Of a stretch of 64,000 nucleotides of DNA, positions 34,618 through 43,055 are shown piece after piece. The notes under the pieces are model-generated. The model was given only the letters and a program-made list of their open reading frames with translations, was not told the DNA's origin and ran no database searches. A program made the position numbers and the translations under genes. Location: assembly GCA_963705885.1 (NCBI GenBank), contig OY970120.1, positions 1,240,001 to 1,304,000 on the forward strand, in the 5' to 3' direction. Position 1 is the stretch's first letter. Every line of letters starts with the position of its first letter. Source of the DNA: MFD01275-c22 sp963705885. GTDB taxonomy: Bacteria > Actinomycetota > Actinomycetes > JACCUZ01.

Positions 34618-37600
34618 CGCGCGTCCCGCAGCCGCTCGGGCGTCGCCGAGCCGGCGAGGGCACGACCGACGGCGACGGACACCGCGCCCACGACGACGAG
34701 GCAGGCCGCCGCCGTCGCGGCCATCTCCGCCCACGCCGGGGTGAGGTCGAGCGGGACGCGGGCCAGGGGAGCGGCGAACAGCGGGACCCGGGGCAGGGCG
34801 GCCTGCGCGGCGACGGCACCGAGGACCGACCCGGCGAGGACGCCGAGCACGGCGACCGCGAGGTGCTCGCGGACGGCGGCGGCCCGGACGGTCGCGGCGG
34901 GGACGCCGACCACGCGCAGGGCGGCGAGGTCGCGCGCCCGGCTCGCCCCGGACGTCGCCAGCCCGACGACGAGGACGGCGGCGGCCAGGCAGAGGGCCAC
35001 GACGCCCGCGACGATCGCGAGCCGCAGCGCCAGGGTCGGACCCTCGGCGGCGAGCGCCTGCCGGTGGGCAGCGGTCGTGTCGCGGTCGACGACCTGCAGA
35101 CCGCGGCCGGCCAGGTCGCGGCGGAGGGCGCCTTCCCGCGCGGGGTCGTCGGCGGCCAGCCACACCTCGTACGTCGTCCGGCCCGACGGCTCCGACGGTC
35201 CGCGTGCCGCGGTCGCCAGGTCGACGAGGACGGCGCTGGGTCCCGACCGGGGCACCAGCGGCAGCCGGTCCGCGACGACGTACAGGTGCTCGGCGCCCGC
35301 GAGGTCCGGGGCCACGGTGAGGTCGGCGCCGGAGTCAGGGCTGTCGCGGAACGGGGGCCGCAGCGCGCCCGCGGCCAGCGCCGGGGACACCGCGGGGGTG
35401 TCGCCGCGGCGCACGACGACCGACTGCGTCGACCCGGGGTCACGGATGGTCAGCGGCGGACCCGGCTCCACCTCGGCGGTGGTGGGTGCGGCCCGGAAGG
35501 GCACGACCTGCCAGGCTGCCGGCGTGGCCGGCCCCAGGTCGACCGCTGTGGCGTCGCCGGCCGGGCCGGCGCGCAGCCCGTCGACCCGCAGCGTGTAGTC
35601 GACCGGGTAGGAGTCGCCGAACGTCCGGTCGACGACGACCGACGACAGCGTGCAGCGGGCGCAGCGCAGCGCCGCGACGTAGGTGTGCGCGCCGGTGCGC
35701 AGGCGACCGAGGTCGACGTAGCGCTCCTCGGCCCCGGGCTCGGTGACCTCGACGGCCAGGGTGAGCGGTTGCAGGGTCCCGCGGAAGTTCTGCGGCCGCT
35801 CGAGCGCCCGCATGTCGAAACGGGCGGTCACCTCGAGGACGCCCGCACCCGCGACGGGCAGCGGCACGGCGGGGACCTTGTCGAGGCGGAGGGCGGCGAG
35901 CGGCCCGGCGGTCGGGCGGTTCGCCGGGTCGCCCCATCCGGCGACCCGGGCGAACGCCGCCGGCTCGACGGCCGTCGTGGTGGGGCCGACGTCGGTGGCC
36001 GACCGGGTCTGGACCACGGGGGTGGCGAAGCGCCCGCGCGGGTCGAGGTCGAGGACGGCGTCGCGCAGGGCCCGCGGCGTGGCGGCGTCGACCGCCAGGA
36101 CGACGGGAGCGCCCGCCTCGACCTCGGCCCGTGTCGCGCGGTTGGCCGCGGACACCGACCACACGTCGACGGCGAACACCAGCAGGGCGCAGGCGACCGT
36201 GACGATCGCGACGAGGCGGCGCAGGGCGGGCCGGCGGGCGACCTGCGCCGCCGCCAGCGCCCCGACGAGGCGGCCACGCCGCAGCTCCCGGCGGCCGAGC
36301 GGGCCGGCGACGGGGACGGCGAGCTGGGCGAGCAGGACCCCGCCGGTGACGGCGAGCAGGCCCGGGGCGAGCAGGGCCACCGGGCCGCCCTCGCCGGAGA
36401 GCAGGGTGACCAAGCCTGCGCCGGCCGCGGCGACGAGCGCGCCCTCGACGAGTCCCACCTGCAGCGTCGAGGTCCGCGGCGGCACGCGACGCAGGAGCGT
36501 CGTGACCGGCTGGCGGAGGGTGGGCGCGCCGGCCGCCACGACGGCGAGGAGGCCGGCCAGCGCGGCAGCGCCGACGGCGGCGGCGACGGGCCAACGCGCC
36601 TCCAGCGTCACGCCGGGGTGCAGCCAGGCCCGGGCGGCCGCGGACGCGGCCAGCCAGCCGAGCCCGGCGCCGAGCCCCGCACCGACGACGACCAGGACGC
36701 CCAGCTCGCGCAGGAGGAGCCCGGCCGTCCCGCGGGTCCCGTGCCCCCGCAGCCGGGCGAGCGCGATCTCGGGACGACGCTGGTCGGTCGCGGCGGCACA
36801 CACGAAGGCCAGCACGACGGCGCCGAGCACCGCGAGCTGGACCACGAGCACCGGGACGACCTGGCGGGCCTGGTCCCCCTGGCCCCGAGCCGCCCCGAGC
36901 AGTGGCGCCAGGTCGCCGACGGCCGCGGCGTCGACCGTGCGTGCGCGGCGGTCGATGCGCTCGGTCGCGGTCGCGAGGCCGGCGAGACCGGACAGGTCGA
37001 CGGCTTCCAGGTCGAGCGCGATGTCGAGGTGGGTGCGCAGCTGCGGCCACCGCGCCCGGCCCAGCGTCGCCCACGTCGTCAGCACGTCGTCGATCGGGGC
37101 GAGCTCTGCCCCGTCGTCGTCCTCGGCGCCCGCCGTCGCGGCCGCCGGGCCCGTCGCTCCGCTTCCGGCCCAGAACCCGTCGCCCTCGTCGGGGGACTCG
37201 TAGACGCCGACGACCCGCGCGTCGAGCGCCGGGGCGTCGCCGTCCCCGGCGTCGAGCGGCACCACGCGCAGGACGTCACCGGCGGAGGGCCCGCCGGTGG
37301 ACGCGCTCCGGCGGCTGACGAGCACCTCACCCGGCGCACGGGCGCAGCGTCCATCGGTGATGTCGAGGTGCCGGCACAGGCCGGCCCGGCTCACGAGGCG
37401 GGCGCGGCTCTCGCGGACCGCCGCCGACGAGACGACGACATCGGTGTCGGCGCCCCGGACCGGTGGCCCGAACTGCGCGGGCACCACCGGCCGCACGGTC
37501 CGGGCGAGGCGGGTGGGCGAGGCGGGTCGCTCGCCGGCGTCCTGCACGACGACGGTGCGCTGGGCAGCGGGGGCGCCGGTGACGACCGTCCGCAGCACCG

Positions 37601-37733
37601 ACTGCTCGACCGCGCGTGCGTAGAGCGCACCCATGGCTGCGGCGCCGGACACCACGGAGGCCAGGACCACGACGAGGGCGGCCTGGCGCGGCCGGTGGCG
37701 CAGCGCGGAGACCGTGACCGACCTCCCCGCCAT
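34614..37733 (-). CDS. giant FtsX-type ABC permease 2
   Basis: A 1039-residue permease, clearly paralogous to its downstream neighbour. It has the same order: N-terminal helix (QAALVVVLASVVSGAAAMGALYARAVEQS), outer domain with CRHLDITDGRC matching the Cys pair of permease 1, FtsX-type helices with EIALARLRGHG, further helices (PVALLAPGLLAVTGGVLLAQLAV), a second outer domain and a terminal FtsX core (ARDLAALRVVGVPAATVRAAAVREHL). It is first of the four-gene operon; the ATG at 37733 has a GGGAGG ribosome binding site. The WXG100 gene lies 189 bp upstream on the same strand. Substrate unknown. Confidence 0.85.
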   Translation of the reverse strand: MAGRSVTVSALRHRPRQAALVVVLASVVSGAAAMGALYARAVEQSVLRTVVTGAPAAQRTVVVQDAGERPASPTRLARTVRPVVPAQFGPPVRGADTDVVVSSAAVRESRARLVSRAGLCRHLDITDGRCARAPGEVLVSRRSASTGGPSAGDVLRVVPLDAGDGDAPALDARVVGVYESPDEGDGFWAGSGATGPAAATAGAEDDDGAELAPIDDVLTTWATLGRARWPQLRTHLDIALDLEAVDLSGLAGLATATERIDRRARTVDAAAVGDLAPLLGAARGQGDQARQVVPVLVVQLAVLGAVVLAFVCAAATDQRRPEIALARLRGHGTRGTAGLLLRELGVLVVVGAGLGAGLGWLAASAAARAWLHPGVTLEARWPVAAAVGAAALAGLLAVVAAGAPTLRQPVTTLLRRVPPRTSTLQVGLVEGALVAAAGAGLVTLLSGEGGPVALLAPGLLAVTGGVLLAQLAVPVAGPLGRRELRRGRLVGALAAAQVARRPALRRLVAIVTVACALLVFAVDVWSVSAANRATRAEVEAGAPVVLAVDAATPRALRDAVLDLDPRGRFATPVVQTRSATDVGPTTTAVEPAAFARVAGWGDPANRPTAGPLAALRLDKVPAVPLPVAGAGVLEVTARFDMRALERPQNFRGTLQPLTLAVEVTEPGAEERYVDLGRLRTGAHTYVAALRCARCTLSSVVVDRTFGDSYPVDYTLRVDGLRAGPAGDATAVDLGPATPAAWQVVPFRAAPTTAEVEPGPPLTIRDPGSTQSVVVRRGDTPAVSPALAAGALRPPFRDSPDSGADLTVAPDLAGAEHLYVVADRLPLVPRSGPSAVLVDLATAARGPSEPSGRTTYEVWLAADDPAREGALRRDLAGRGLQVVDRDTTAAHRQALAAEGPTLALRLAIVAGVVALCLAAAVLVVGLATSGASRARDLAALRVVGVPAATVRAAAVREHLAVAVLGVLAGSVLGAVAAQAALPRVPLFAAPLARVPLDLTPAWAEMAATAAACLVVVGAVSVAVGRALAGSATPERLRDAR

Positions 37734-37922
37734 GACCGTCCGCCTCCCGCCTCGCCGAGCTGGGGACGCGCGGTCCCGGCGGCGTCACCCTGCCGGAGGG
37801 AGATCATCGCTGGGAACGGCGACCCGCCCATCGTGACGGGATCGTTGCCGGAGAGCCGGCTCGCGTCACAGCGGCGGCGGCGCCGATCTGCTCCGGTGGT
37901 GGGATGTCCGGCACGTGGCGCG

Positions 37923-38216
37923 TCAGCGGCCGGCGAAGCTGCCCGCGATGCGGCGCTCGGCCTCGTCGTAGCTCTGCCCGGCCTGCGAGAGCAGCTGGCT
38001 GATGCCGGCCAGCGCCTGCTGCAGACCCTGGGCGCTGCGGTTCCACTCGTCGTAGAGGACCTGGAAGCGGTCCTGCGCCTGGCCGCTCCACGTGCCGCTG
38101 ATGGGCAGCACCCGGCTGCGCAGGCTGCCGAGCTCGGACTCGATCTGACCCGAGGTGCCCTGGACCTGGTGGGAGAGCTCCAGGAGCTCGGCGGGGGTGA
38201 CGCGGAAGGCGGTCAT
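37923..38216 (-). CDS. WXG100 (ESAT-6/EsxA-like) protein
   Basis: A 97-residue helical hairpin protein with the hallmark Trp-Ser-Gly at residues 43-45 (GTWSGQAQDRFQ) in the middle and a C-terminal YDEAE that fits the YxxxD/E type VII secretion signal. Such proteins are normally exported as dimers by EccC-type ESX machinery. No ESX component is in the window, so it is an orphan here. A GAGAGGA ribosome binding site lies before the ATG. It is read in the same direction as the ABC operon that begins 189 bp further on; a small hairpin lies between. Confidence 0.88.
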   Translation of the reverse strand: MTAFRVTPAELLELSHQVQGTSGQIESELGSLRSRVLPISGTWSGQAQDRFQVLYDEWNRSAQGLQQALAGISQLLSQAGQSYDEAERRIAGSFAGR

Positions 38217-38354
38217 GGTGGTGTGTCCTCTCGACGGCGGCCGACCCGGATGTCGACCGACTGCCGGCCGACGACACCGACGACGCTAGGGAAGTTCGCG
38301 GTTCCCGCCGCGGAGTTGTGCACAGCCCCACCGTCCGGGCCCCCGGCACGTCCG

Positions 38355-38729
38355 TCACGCCCCGCGCGGCAGCCCTCCGACCGCGGCGACGACGGTTCCG
38401 TGCTCCTCGCAGACCCAGTGCGGGTCCTCACCGAGGTCGGGCGCCACCCGCAGCTCGTGCGGTGCGACGTCGCTGTCGGCGGTGGCCGCGTCGTGCTCGC
38501 CGCACATGGGCCAGCGCCCGACCGTCTCGAGCAGCGCCTCCTGCACGTCCTGGGCGACGAGGCAGGCGACGTACGCCGCACCGGCGGGCCACTGCTCGAC
38601 CCACCACCGGCGCTCGGTGAGGACCTGGTCGACCACCGACACCGTCGAGGCGTTGTCCATGCCGCACGCGGCCAGGTCGTGCAGGACCCGGGCGCGGGCC
38701 ACGAGCAGGGCGTCGGTCACGGGGACCAT
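38355..38729 (-). CDS. conserved hypothetical protein
   Basis: A 124-residue soluble protein I do not recognise. An N-terminal helical part (LLVARARVLHDLAACGM...VVDQVLTERRWWVEQW) is followed by a C-terminal part with CGEHDAATADSD and VCEEHGT, Cys and His residues that could bind a metal. I chose the ATG at 38729; GTG 38720 is an in-frame alternative, and longer upstream codons would overlap the divergent DUF4031 gene. It is divergent from that gene with a short AT-richer spacer (AGAAAAACG). Confidence 0.6.
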   Translation of the reverse strand: MVPVTDALLVARARVLHDLAACGMDNASTVSVVDQVLTERRWWVEQWPAGAAYVACLVAQDVQEALLETVGRWPMCGEHDAATADSDVAPHELRVAPDLGEDPHWVCEEHGTVVAAVGGLPRGA

Positions 38730-38781
38730 TGTCGCGGTCGGAGCCCAGAAAAACGCGTCGTCGCGCGTCATCATGGCGGAC

Positions 38782-39048
38782 ATGCCGATCCTCGTCGACG
38801 AGCCGATCTGGCCGTTCCGTGGCCGGCTGTGGTGCCACATGGTCAGCGACACGGGGTACGACGAGCTGCACGACATCGCCCAGCGGCTCGGGATCCCGCG
38901 CCGCGGCTTCCAGGGTGACCACTACGACGTGCCCGCCGAGATGCGCGACGCGGCGATCGCGCTCGGCGCCCAGCCCGTGCCCGGCCGCGAGCTCATCACC
39001 CGGCTGAAGGCCTCCGGCCTGCGGCGGCGGAGGGTGGACCAGCCGTGA
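38782..39048 (+). CDS. DUF4031 domain protein
   Basis: An 88-residue DUF4031 protein. The family pattern is clear: MPILVDEPIWPFRGRLWCHM, then DELHDIAQRLGIPRRGFQGDHYDVP and a basic C-terminus (RLKASGLRRRRV). These small actinobacterial proteins have no assigned function. I place the start at ATG 38782, which gives the usual three residues before the Val-Asp; an in-frame ATG at 38773 would add MAD. The gene ends just before the convergent HD-domain gene. Confidence 0.75.
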   Translation: MPILVDEPIWPFRGRLWCHMVSDTGYDELHDIAQRLGIPRRGFQGDHYDVPAEMRDAAIALGAQPVPGRELITRLKASGLRRRRVDQP

Positions 39049-39051
39049 CCG

Positions 39052-39681
39052 TCAGTCGACGGCCAGGCGGCCCAGCTCGGCGGTGACGTTGGAGCGGGCG
39101 GGCCCCTCCCAGGACGTACGTCCGTGCTCGGTCCGGAACAGGGTGGGCCGGTCGAGCAGGGACCGCAGGACGGCGGTCCGCCCGGCACGGAAGGTCGCGT
39201 CGTCGAGGTGGCCGTACTCCTCGCGCACGGCGTCGACGTACGTCGTGTACGCAGCCTCGTCGCCGGCGAGGACGGCCAGGTCCGCGTCGCAGAGCACGGC
39301 CCCGTCCGCGTCGCCGTCGGAGGGCTGGTGGCTCGACGTCAGCGCCACCAGCCGGACGACCTCGGCTACGTGCGCGTCGGACACCCGGATGCCGGTCAGC
39401 ACGACCTTGGCCAGCACCGCGCTGCGCGCCTCGTTGTCCTCGGCCTTCGGGTCGTACACCGCGTCGTGGAACCAGGCAGCGAGCCGCACCGCCTCGACGT
39501 CGCGGGCCGAGGACGCCAGCTCGTCGACCCGGTCCAGCACCGCGGCGAGGTGGGCGAGGTCGTGGTAGTGCCGGTGCTGCTCGGCCCACCGCCCCAGCAG
39601 GCCGGCTCCGGCGCCCGCCACGTCGCCGCGCGCGCCCACCGCCGCCGCAGTGCGCAGCCACGCCTCCGCCAGGTGCCTCAC
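39052..39681 (-). CDS. HD-domain metal-dependent phosphohydrolase-like protein
   Basis: A 209-residue protein with the HD pattern: HYHDLAHLAAVLDRVDEL, then AAWFHDAVYDPKAEDNEARSA (the His-Asp doublet) and a later DADLAVLAGDEAAY Asp. Members hydrolyse nucleotides or phosphate esters; the actinobacterial group is annotated only as predicted metal-dependent HD hydrolase. The GTG at 39681 starts the conserved RHLAEAWLRTA; upstream codons overlap nothing useful. The stop lies 3 bp from the end of the DUF4031 gene. Confidence 0.8.
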   Translation of the reverse strand: MRHLAEAWLRTAAAVGARGDVAGAGAGLLGRWAEQHRHYHDLAHLAAVLDRVDELASSARDVEAVRLAAWFHDAVYDPKAEDNEARSAVLAKVVLTGIRVSDAHVAEVVRLVALTSSHQPSDGDADGAVLCDADLAVLAGDEAAYTTYVDAVREEYGHLDDATFRAGRTAVLRSLLDRPTLFRTEHGRTSWEGPARSNVTAELGRLAVD

Positions 39682-39737
39682 GTCCCCGAGTGTCCACCAC
39701 ACGCACCGGCGACCGGCCGTCCGTGTGCCCCCGCCCG

Positions 39738-40184
39738 TCAGGCGCGGACGTACCCGTGGGTGGTCGGGGCGAGCAGGGCCGCCGCCGCGACCAGGTCGCC
39801 GACCATGATGGGCAGCGCCGCGCCCTCTCCCAGCCCGAAGTACTTCAGGGCACCGAAGAGCAGGTGCGCGGCGACGTATCCCAGGGCGACCCGCCAAGCC
39901 GTCGCGTTGCGGCGGTAGAGCCCGGGCAGGCTCCACAGCGCCGCCAGCCCGTACGCCAGGAACACCGCGAGGAGGGTGACCGCCTGCCAGCTGCCCTCCG
40001 GCGGGGCCGTGTCGGGGCGGGCGGGGTCGGGGTTGAACGCGAAGTACGCCGCGCCCGCCATCGTGACGGTGGCGATCAGCCCCACCGTCACCGCCGCCGC
40101 GTGCACCGTCCAGGGTGCGCTGCCTGGGCTGCTCGCGGCGCTTCGGTCGCCGGCCGTCGCCGCGGCTGCTGTCGTGCTGCTCAT
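39738..40184 (-). CDS. four-helix membrane protein of unknown function
   Basis: A 148-residue integral membrane protein. After a Ser/Ala-rich N-terminus there are four hydrophobic segments: AAAVTVGLIATVTMAGAAYF, AVTLLAVFLAYGLAALWSL, VALGYVAAHLLFGALKYFGL and LPIMVGDLVAAAALLAP. No catalytic motif is seen. The ATG at 40184 has a GATGAGGAGC ribosome binding site. It is divergent from the histidine kinase gene at 40325 and shares with it a 140-bp region that includes a perfect palindrome, so it might be a target of that two-component system. Confidence 0.7.
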   Translation of the reverse strand: MSSTTAAAATAGDRSAASSPGSAPWTVHAAAVTVGLIATVTMAGAAYFAFNPDPARPDTAPPEGSWQAVTLLAVFLAYGLAALWSLPGLYRRNATAWRVALGYVAAHLLFGALKYFGLGEGAALPIMVGDLVAAAALLAPTTHGYVRA

Positions 40185-40273
40185 CTCGGGCTCCTCATCG
40201 GGGTCGTCTGTCGGTCCCGCAGTCTCGGTCGCCGGCCGTCCCGAGGGGCAGAGCCGCCAGTCCCCTCATCAGT

Positions 40274-40290
40274 CGGGACAACCTGTCCCG
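40274..40290. promoter_or_regulatory. palindromic operator candidate before the sensor kinase
   Basis: CGGGACA-ACC-TGTCCCG is a perfect 7-3-7 inverted repeat 35 bp upstream of the kinase GTG and 90 bp upstream of the divergent membrane protein. Size and placement fit an autoregulatory binding site for the NarL-type response regulator of this operon. Confidence 0.45.
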
Positions 40291-40324
40291 TGACGGGGGC
40301 CCGAGGTTGGCCCACGATGTCCTC

Positions 40325-42355
40325 GTGAGCGCCGGTGCCGTGCCCGCAAGCCCCGCGGTGGAGGCGCGCCCGCACCGGGCCGCGTGGCCCCTGCTCGTGC
40401 CGGCCGCGGCGCTGCTCGGCTCCGCCCTGTGGCTCGCCGCACGCGACCTCCCGGGCGCGCCGGAGGACCCGTACCGGCTCGCCATCGCGGTGGGCGCTCT
40501 GGCGTACGGCCTGACCGGCGCATGGCTCGTCGCCGTCCGTCCGGCGCTGCCGACGGGACGGATCCTGCTCTTCGTCGGGGGCTGCCTGTCGCTGTCGCAC
40601 CTCGCCCTGGCGTACGGCGTGCTGGCGCTGCTCGGTGACGCGTCCCTTCCGCTCGGCGAGCCGGCCCTGTGGGTCGGGACCTGGTTGTGGGCGCCCGGGT
40701 ACCTCGTCGTCGCCGCGGTGCTGCCGATGCTGCTGCCGGACGGGCGGCTGTCCTCCGGCAGGTGGCGAGCCGCCCTCGCCTTCGGCGTGACGGCGGTGGT
40801 GTTCTCCTCCGTCGGCTGGGCGCTGCTGCCGCTGGACCGGCAGGACGTGGACCTCGCCGTCGGCGGCGCCACGAACCCGGTCGGCACCGACCTCGCGGCG
40901 CACCCGCTGGTGATCGCGGCCGAGGCCGTGCTGCTGCTCCTCGCGATGCTCGTCGCACTGGCGTCCCTCGTCCTGCGGTGGCACCGGGCGCGGGAGGACG
41001 AGAGGGCACAGCTGAGCTGGGTCCTGTACGGCGGCCTGGTCACCCTCGCCCTGCTTGTCGTCGCCTTCCTTCTCCCGCACGGCGCGGCCGGCGTCGTGGG
41101 CGCCGTCGCGATGCTCCCGCTGCCTGCCGCGCTCCTCGTCGCCGCCCTGCGACACCGCCTGTTCGACATCGACCGGCTGGTGTCGCGGTCGCTCGCCCTC
41201 GGGGTGCTCACGGCCGGTGTCCTCGGGACCTACGTCGCGGTCGTCGGACTGCTCGGCGGCGCGCTCGGCGGAGCCAGCGGCGTGCCCGTCCTCGTCACCG
41301 CGGCCGTCGCGGTGGCGGCGGCACCCCTGCACCGTCGCGTGCAGCGGGCGGCGAACCGCCTGGTCTACGGCGACATCGACGACCCCCACCGGCTGCTCGC
41401 CCGGTCGGCGCACCGCCTGGGCGAGACGCTGGACCCGGAGCAGGTGGCCGCCCAGGTCCTCCCGGAGCTCCTGGATCGGCTGCGCGACGTGCTGCACGCG
41501 CGGTACGCCGCCGTGCGCGTGGCCGGCGGCGAGCTCTCTGCGGCCGGGGAGGCCTCCGGCCCGTACGTCGAGCAGCCGCTGGTCGCCGGCGGGACCGAGG
41601 TCGGTCGCCTGGTCGTCGGCGGTCGCCACGACGGTCTCACCCGCACCGAACGCGGGCTGCTGGAGCGCGTGGGGCGGGAGATGGCGGTCGCCGTCCAGGC
41701 CGCACTGCTGGCCCGCGAGTCGCGTGAGGCCCGCGAGCAGGCGGTGACGGCGGCCGAGGAGGAGCGCCGCCACCTGCGCCGAGAGCTGCACGACGGCGTC
41801 GGTCCGGCCCTGGCCAGCGCAGCCCTCCAGGTCGAGACCGCCCGCGACGTGCTCGCCGAGGACCCGGCGGCCGCGGCGGCGATCCTCGACCGGACAGTGG
41901 GGCGCCTGCAGGACGCGGTACGCGAGGTCCGCTCGGTCGTCTCCGGGTTACGTCCGGGGTCGCTGGACGAGCTGGGGCTGGCCGGTGCGGTCCGGGAGCT
42001 GGCCGCGCAGTTCGAGGACGGCGGCGTGCAAGTGGCGGTCGACTCGCCGGAGCTCGGCAGGTTGCCGGCCGCGGTCGACGCAGCGGCGTACCGCATCTCT
42101 GCCGAGGCGATCGCCAACGCGGTCCGGCACGGTCGCCCGGGCCGCGTCGACGTCAGGCTCCGGTGCCGGGGCCGGGAGCTCCGTCTCGAGGTGGTCGACG
42201 ACGGGGTGGGTCTCCCCGAGCCGGTGTCGCCGGGGGTCGGGCTGGCCTCGATGCGCCGGCGGGCCGAGGACGTGGGCGGCACGCTGACCGTCGTCGGCGG
42301 TCCCGACGGGCGCGGCACGTCCGTTCGTGCCGTCCTTCCCCTGGGGGCACGGTGA
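40325..42355 (+). CDS. NarL-class membrane sensor histidine kinase
   Basis: A 676-residue kinase. About nine to ten membrane helices fill residues 20-340, with a conserved loop RHRLFDIDRLVSRSLALGVL typical of actinobacterial kinases of this type. A GAF-like domain follows (residues 350-470), then a HisKA_3 domain with the phosphorylated His in RRELHDGVGPALASA near 489, and a HATPase domain with AYRISAEAIANAVRHGRP (N box), DDGVGL (G1) and GVGLASMRRRAEDVGG (G2). The GTG at 40325 follows a CACGAT hexamer by 6 nt and may be leaderless. The stop overlaps the regulator's start by 4 bp. The signal sensed is unknown. Confidence 0.9.
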   Translation: MSAGAVPASPAVEARPHRAAWPLLVPAAALLGSALWLAARDLPGAPEDPYRLAIAVGALAYGLTGAWLVAVRPALPTGRILLFVGGCLSLSHLALAYGVLALLGDASLPLGEPALWVGTWLWAPGYLVVAAVLPMLLPDGRLSSGRWRAALAFGVTAVVFSSVGWALLPLDRQDVDLAVGGATNPVGTDLAAHPLVIAAEAVLLLLAMLVALASLVLRWHRAREDERAQLSWVLYGGLVTLALLVVAFLLPHGAAGVVGAVAMLPLPAALLVAALRHRLFDIDRLVSRSLALGVLTAGVLGTYVAVVGLLGGALGGASGVPVLVTAAVAVAAAPLHRRVQRAANRLVYGDIDDPHRLLARSAHRLGETLDPEQVAAQVLPELLDRLRDVLHARYAAVRVAGGELSAAGEASGPYVEQPLVAGGTEVGRLVVGGRHDGLTRTERGLLERVGREMAVAVQAALLARESREAREQAVTAAEEERRHLRRELHDGVGPALASAALQVETARDVLAEDPAAAAAILDRTVGRLQDAVREVRSVVSGLRPGSLDELGLAGAVRELAAQFEDGGVQVAVDSPELGRLPAAVDAAAYRISAEAIANAVRHGRPGRVDVRLRCRGRELRLEVVDDGVGLPEPVSPGVGLASMRRRAEDVGGTLTVVGGPDGRGTSVRAVLPLGAR

Positions 42356-43005
42356 CCCCGCTGCGCGTCCTGCTCGTGGACGACCACCCGCTCTACCGCG
42401 AGGGGCTGGCGGTCGCCCTGACGGCCATGCCGGACGTCGAGGTCGTCGGCGAGTCGGGTGACGGCGAGTCGGCGCTGCGGCTGGCCGCCGAGGCGGCCCC
42501 AGACGTCGTCCTCATGGACCTCCACCTGCCCGGCATCAGCGGTGTCGAGGCCACCCGGCGGCTCATGGGCTCTCACCCGGACATGGCGGTCCTGGTCCTC
42601 ACCATGCGCGACGGCGACGACAGTGTCCTCGCGGCCATGCGGGCCGGGGCTCGCGGATACCTGCTCAAGGGTGCCGACCGGGCAGAGATCGCGCGGGCGC
42701 TGGCCGCTGTCGCGGCCGGAGAAGTCGTCTTCAGTGCCGGCGTCGCCAGCCGCGTGCTCGCGTTCTTCGCGCGCGGCAGCCGTGGGCGGCAGGCTCTGTC
42801 GCCCTTCCCGGACCTCACCGACCGCGAGCGGGAGGTGCTCGACCTCGTGGCTCGGGGGCTGACCAACTCGGCGATCGCCACGCGGCTGGTGGTGTCGGAG
42901 AAGACGGTGCGCAACCACGTCTCGAACGTCTTCGCGAAGCTGCAGGTGACGCGACGTTCCGAAGCCGTGGCCCGGGCCCGCGACGCCGGGCTCGGTGCCG
43001 GCTGA
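42352..43005 (+). CDS. NarL/LuxR-type response regulator
   Basis: A 217-residue regulator. The receiver domain has the acidic pair in LLVDDHPLYREGL, the phosphorylated Asp in VVLMDLHLPGISG near 56, and the Thr and Lys of the active site in VLTMRDGDD and YLLKGAD. The C-terminal LuxR helix-turn-helix is LTDREREVLDLVARGLTNSAIATRLVVSEKTVRNHVSNVFAKL. Its GTG overlaps the kinase stop (GTGA), so the pair is translated together. A palindrome upstream of the kinase is a candidate target. It converges on the HelD-like helicase gene. Confidence 0.94.
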   Translation: MTPLRVLLVDDHPLYREGLAVALTAMPDVEVVGESGDGESALRLAAEAAPDVVLMDLHLPGISGVEATRRLMGSHPDMAVLVLTMRDGDDSVLAAMRAGARGYLLKGADRAEIARALAAVAAGEVVFSAGVASRVLAFFARGSRGRQALSPFPDLTDREREVLDLVARGLTNSAIATRLVVSEKTVRNHVSNVFAKLQVTRRSEAVARARDAGLGAG

Positions 43006-43055
43006 CGCGACATGCTGGGCACCATGCCGGCCCGGTGACCGTCCCGCTGCCTAGG

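Noticed and set aside
37800..37920. Possible tRNA or small RNA in the gap between the WXG100 and permease genes
   Set aside because: No cloverleaf or known RNA family could be folded; only a short GCCGG-AGAG-CCGGC hairpin is seen.
29898..38216. Treating the WXG100 gene plus ABC operon as a type VII secretion locus
   Set aside because: No EccB, EccC, EccD, EccE or mycosin gene is present in the window.
34605..38918. Very long open frames antisense to the ABC permeases and several other genes
   Set aside because: GC-rich coding DNA lacks stops in shadow frames; the products are Arg/Gly/Pro-rich with no domains, and the opposite strand holds clear genes.
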